Source of the DNA: an uncultured Eubacterium sp.
GTDB lineage: Bacteria; Bacillota; Clostridia; Lachnospirales; Lachnospiraceae
Assembly: GCF_937958975.1 (NCBI RefSeq)
Contig: NZ_CALGRE010000011.1
Coordinates: 1 to 64,000, forward strand
Length of the DNA: 64,000 nt
Direction: 5' to 3'
The notes under the pieces were generated by a model. The model ran no database searches and had not been told where the DNA came from. It worked only from the letters and a program-made list of their open reading frames with translations. Below, piece by piece: positions 62,099-64,000 of this stretch. The translations under genes and the position numbers were made by a program. How positions within the stretch are numbered: the stretch's first letter is position 1; each line of letters begins with the position of its first letter.

Positions 62099-64000
62099 TG
62101 AAAAAGAAAATAATCACATTGATTTTTGCACTGGCATTGCTAGTAGGTGGATTGCCTATATCAAAAATAGACATAGTGGCAGAGGAAAACAGAACAGAAG
62201 AAATAGTTATTGTGGATGAAGAAAACATTGGAGATGAGGAAAATGCTGAATTTGAAATAATGTTATTAGAGTCAGGTCAATATGTGATAACAGGTTACAG
62301 AGGCAATGCAACTGATTTGGTAGTACCATCAAAATATAATGGAAAAAGAATCATTGGTGTTGAACCGATGGCATTTCGCGAAAATAATCAACTAAAAACG
62401 TTAACGTTTGAAGAAGGATACGAATATTTAAATTATAATGCAATTTCCGGATGCAATAACTTAGAAGAAATTAATATTCCCGGTACTATGAAAGATTTGA
62501 GTGGGAATAATTCAGGAGGGTTAGCCGGAGTGTTCAGTGATTTGGATAAACTTGTCAATATTCATGTCAGCATAAAGAATAAAAATTATAAAGATATAGA
62601 TGGTGTTTTATACAGCAAAAATCAGGATAGGATTATACGCTATCCATCTGGAAGAAAGGATGAAACATATAACATTGCAAAAGGTGTAAAATATATTGGA
62701 ACAGCGGCGTTTGAATGTAATGATTACTTAAAAAAGTTACATATGCCGGACACTGTAATATCACTGGCATGTAGTGCAATTTGTCACTGTCATAATCTGG
62801 AAGAGTTAAATATATCAAAGAATTGTGAATATATAGGACAGTTTGCTATCTGGGATACAAAATTAGAATCTATTACAGTTCCAAAAAGTGTTAAAGAAAT
62901 TGACGATGGGGGAATTGTTGGAAATGACTATTTAAAAGAAATTAAAGTAGAAAAAGGTAATACGAATTACTATGTCAGGGACAATGTAATGTATGGCAAG
63001 GTAAAGTTTAATGCACTGTATTTTAATGGTGTGACTAAATACTATGATGGAATTATGTTGAAGTTGTATCCGGCGCAAAAAGAGGGGGAGTCTTTTGTAG
63101 TGCCTGAAGATGTGAAATATATAGATATGTATGCTTTTGAAAGTAATACAAATTTAAAAAGAGTAGATGTTAATCAAGTAGAAGATATTGGAATAGGAGC
63201 ATTTTTTAGTTGCTGCAATCTCTCAGAAATTACACTCTCCTACAAAACTGAATTAGATGAAAATGTCTTTGTGAATGTTGATAATTTAACTATCAAAGGG
63301 TACGAAAACAGAGGTATTGAAAAGTATATTGCAACAGATGATGGATTTAATGAGTTTCATAAGGCATCTTTTGAATCCATTGGAATTTATCAAAAAGTGA
63401 ATTTGATTCGTGGAGAAAGTAAATGTGTCAATAGTTCATGGAGTTCATTATATGATCCCAAAACATTTGTTAACAGTAACAGTAATGTTGCTGATTTGAA
63501 ACTGAACGATAATATGTGGAGAATAGTTACCGCCAAAAAGGTTGGTCAGACCTATATAGAATGTAGATGTGAAGATGGTTATACTTTCCTATATGATGTC
63601 AATGTAAGTGAAGCACATGTAAAAAAACTGACATTAGACACAAAGACAGCTGCTATTTACAAGGGAGAAAAATATAGAGTTAAGGTGGAAAAATCTCCAT
63701 CTCAAAGTGTTGATAAAATCAAATGGAGTTCTTCTAATAAGAAAGTTGCCACAGTATCAGCCGATGGGATGGTAACAGGAAAAAAAGCAGGAAAAGTTAC
63801 AATTACGGCGAAATCTTCTAATGGTGTGATTGCGAAATGCACAGTGAAAGTCAAAGAAATCCGAGCAAAATCTGTTAAGTTAAATAAGAAGAAATTGACG
63901 ATAAAAAAGGGAAAAACAAAAAAATTAAAAATAAAAACAAATCCATACAGAATTACAGATACAATCAAGTGGTATTCATCAAATAAGAAGATTGCTACAG
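62098..64000 (+). CDS. BspA-like LRR protein with bacterial Ig-like domains, 3' end outside
   Basis: At least 634 residues of an exported protein, cut by the window end. The signal peptide covers about 1-30 (LIFALALLVGG). Residues 70-420 carry BspA/LRR_5 repeats with interruptions such as YKDIDGVLYSKNQDRIIRYP. A beta-rich segment follows (430-505). From about 505 come BIG_2 bacterial Ig-like domains (IKWSSSNKKVATVSADGMVTGKKAGKVTITAK), the second one unfinished at the end. GGGGAGG stands 8 bases before the ATG. It probably sits at the cell surface and binds host or polymer. Confidence 0.78.
   Translation, partial: MKKKIITLIFALALLVGGLPISKIDIVAEENRTEEIVIVDEENIGDEENAEFEIMLLESGQYVITGYRGNATDLVVPSKYNGKRIIGVEPMAFRENNQLKTLTFEEGYEYLNYNAISGCNNLEEINIPGTMKDLSGNNSGGLAGVFSDLDKLVNIHVSIKNKNYKDIDGVLYSKNQDRIIRYPSGRKDETYNIAKGVKYIGTAAFECNDYLKKLHMPDTVISLACSAICHCHNLEELNISKNCEYIGQFAIWDTKLESITVPKSVKEIDDGGIVGNDYLKEIKVEKGNTNYYVRDNVMYGKVKFNALYFNGVTKYYDGIMLKLYPAQKEGESFVVPEDVKYIDMYAFESNTNLKRVDVNQVEDIGIGAFFSCCNLSEITLSYKTELDENVFVNVDNLTIKGYENRGIEKYIATDDGFNEFHKASFESIGIYQKVNLIRGESKCVNSSWSSLYDPKTFVNSNSNVADLKLNDNMWRIVTAKKVGQTYIECRCEDGYTFLYDVNVSEAHVKKLTLDTKTAAIYKGEKYRVKVEKSPSQSVDKIKWSSSNKKVATVSADGMVTGKKAGKVTITAKSSNGVIAKCTVKVKEIRAKSVKLNKKKLTIKKGKTKKLKIKTNPYRITDTIKWYSSNKKIAT

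Noticed and set aside
1..64000. CRISPR arrays, tRNA or rRNA genes, transposases, prophage genes
   Set aside because: I looked for regularly spaced repeats, cloverleaf-like segments and typical proteins while reading, and found none I could support; a tRNA scan was not possible.

Overview
The window looks like a chromosomal segment of an anaerobic, A/T-rich Gram-positive of the Clostridia, most likely a Lachnospiraceae gut commensal (Lachnospira, Butyrivibrio, Eubacterium or Roseburia type). The reasons are strong AGGAGG-type ribosome binding sites with occasional TTG and GTG starts, sigma-A type promoters, a T-box leader, an L,L-diaminopimelate aminotransferase (DapL), a fused FeoA-FeoB, TrpB2 without TrpA, and many secreted BspA-type leucine-rich proteins and glycan enzymes with Lys-rich fibronectin-III-like C-terminal modules. 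This placement is inference from gene content. No rRNA, tRNA, CRISPR array, transposase or prophage gene was seen.

Layout. 1-3.5 kb: two secreted leucine-rich proteins and yqeY. 3.7-11.6 kb: a YtaF-like membrane protein, a multidomain secreted beta-helix glycan protein (possibly GH87-like), a secreted metallophosphoesterase and a membrane-anchored LRR protein. 11.6-20.8 kb: a Gfo/Idh/MocA oxidoreductase, then a phosphate regulon: pstS (circularly permuted), pstC, pstA, pstB, phoU, a PhoB/PhoP-PhoR two-component pair and a Na/Pi cotransporter. Three upstream sites carry TT(A/T)AC-type direct repeats with an 11-bp period, so one PhoP-type regulator probably controls all of it. 21-25.7 kb: flavin reductase, DUF362, AIM24-like protein, polysaccharide deacetylase and an unrecognised membrane protein.

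25.9-29.0 kb is the most accessory-looking stretch. It holds a Fic-domain protein, a PARG-like (TIGR02452) macrodomain protein and a tight three-gene operon of small proteins ending in a DUF4160-like protein. It is bracketed by the intact 5' part of the deacetylase gene and a decayed second copy of that 5' part, followed by a fragment of a transporter gene. 29-38.8 kb: TrpB2, DUF6273-like and unknown membrane proteins, an AI-2E family transporter, a secreted protein, a yeiH-azlC-azlD operon and a DUF975 protein. 39.2-44.4 kb: a very large secreted GH81 beta-1,3-glucanase with five discoidin domains, two of them nearly identical in DNA. With the beta-helix protein this suggests attack on 1,3-linked glucans such as those of fungal or plant walls.

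44.4-51.7 kb: an EamA transporter, FeoA-FeoB, an M18 aminopeptidase and aspS behind a textbook promoter and T-box. The likely specifier triplet is AAC (Asn), and AspRS has the RDHGG motif of non-discriminating enzymes, pointing to indirect Asn-tRNA synthesis. A 30-residue membrane peptide follows aspS. 51.8-58.4 kb: an HTH membrane regulator, a HAD phosphatase, a LytTR regulator whose receiver domain lacks the acceptor Asp, a LytTR-like direct-repeat site, a secreted metallo-beta-lactamase-fold protein, another LRR protein, RNase HI and an L,D-transpeptidase. 58.5-64 kb: glnA, an ANTAR regulator, dapL, a decayed surface-repeat pseudogene and a BspA-like protein with bacterial Ig-like domains that runs off the window end.
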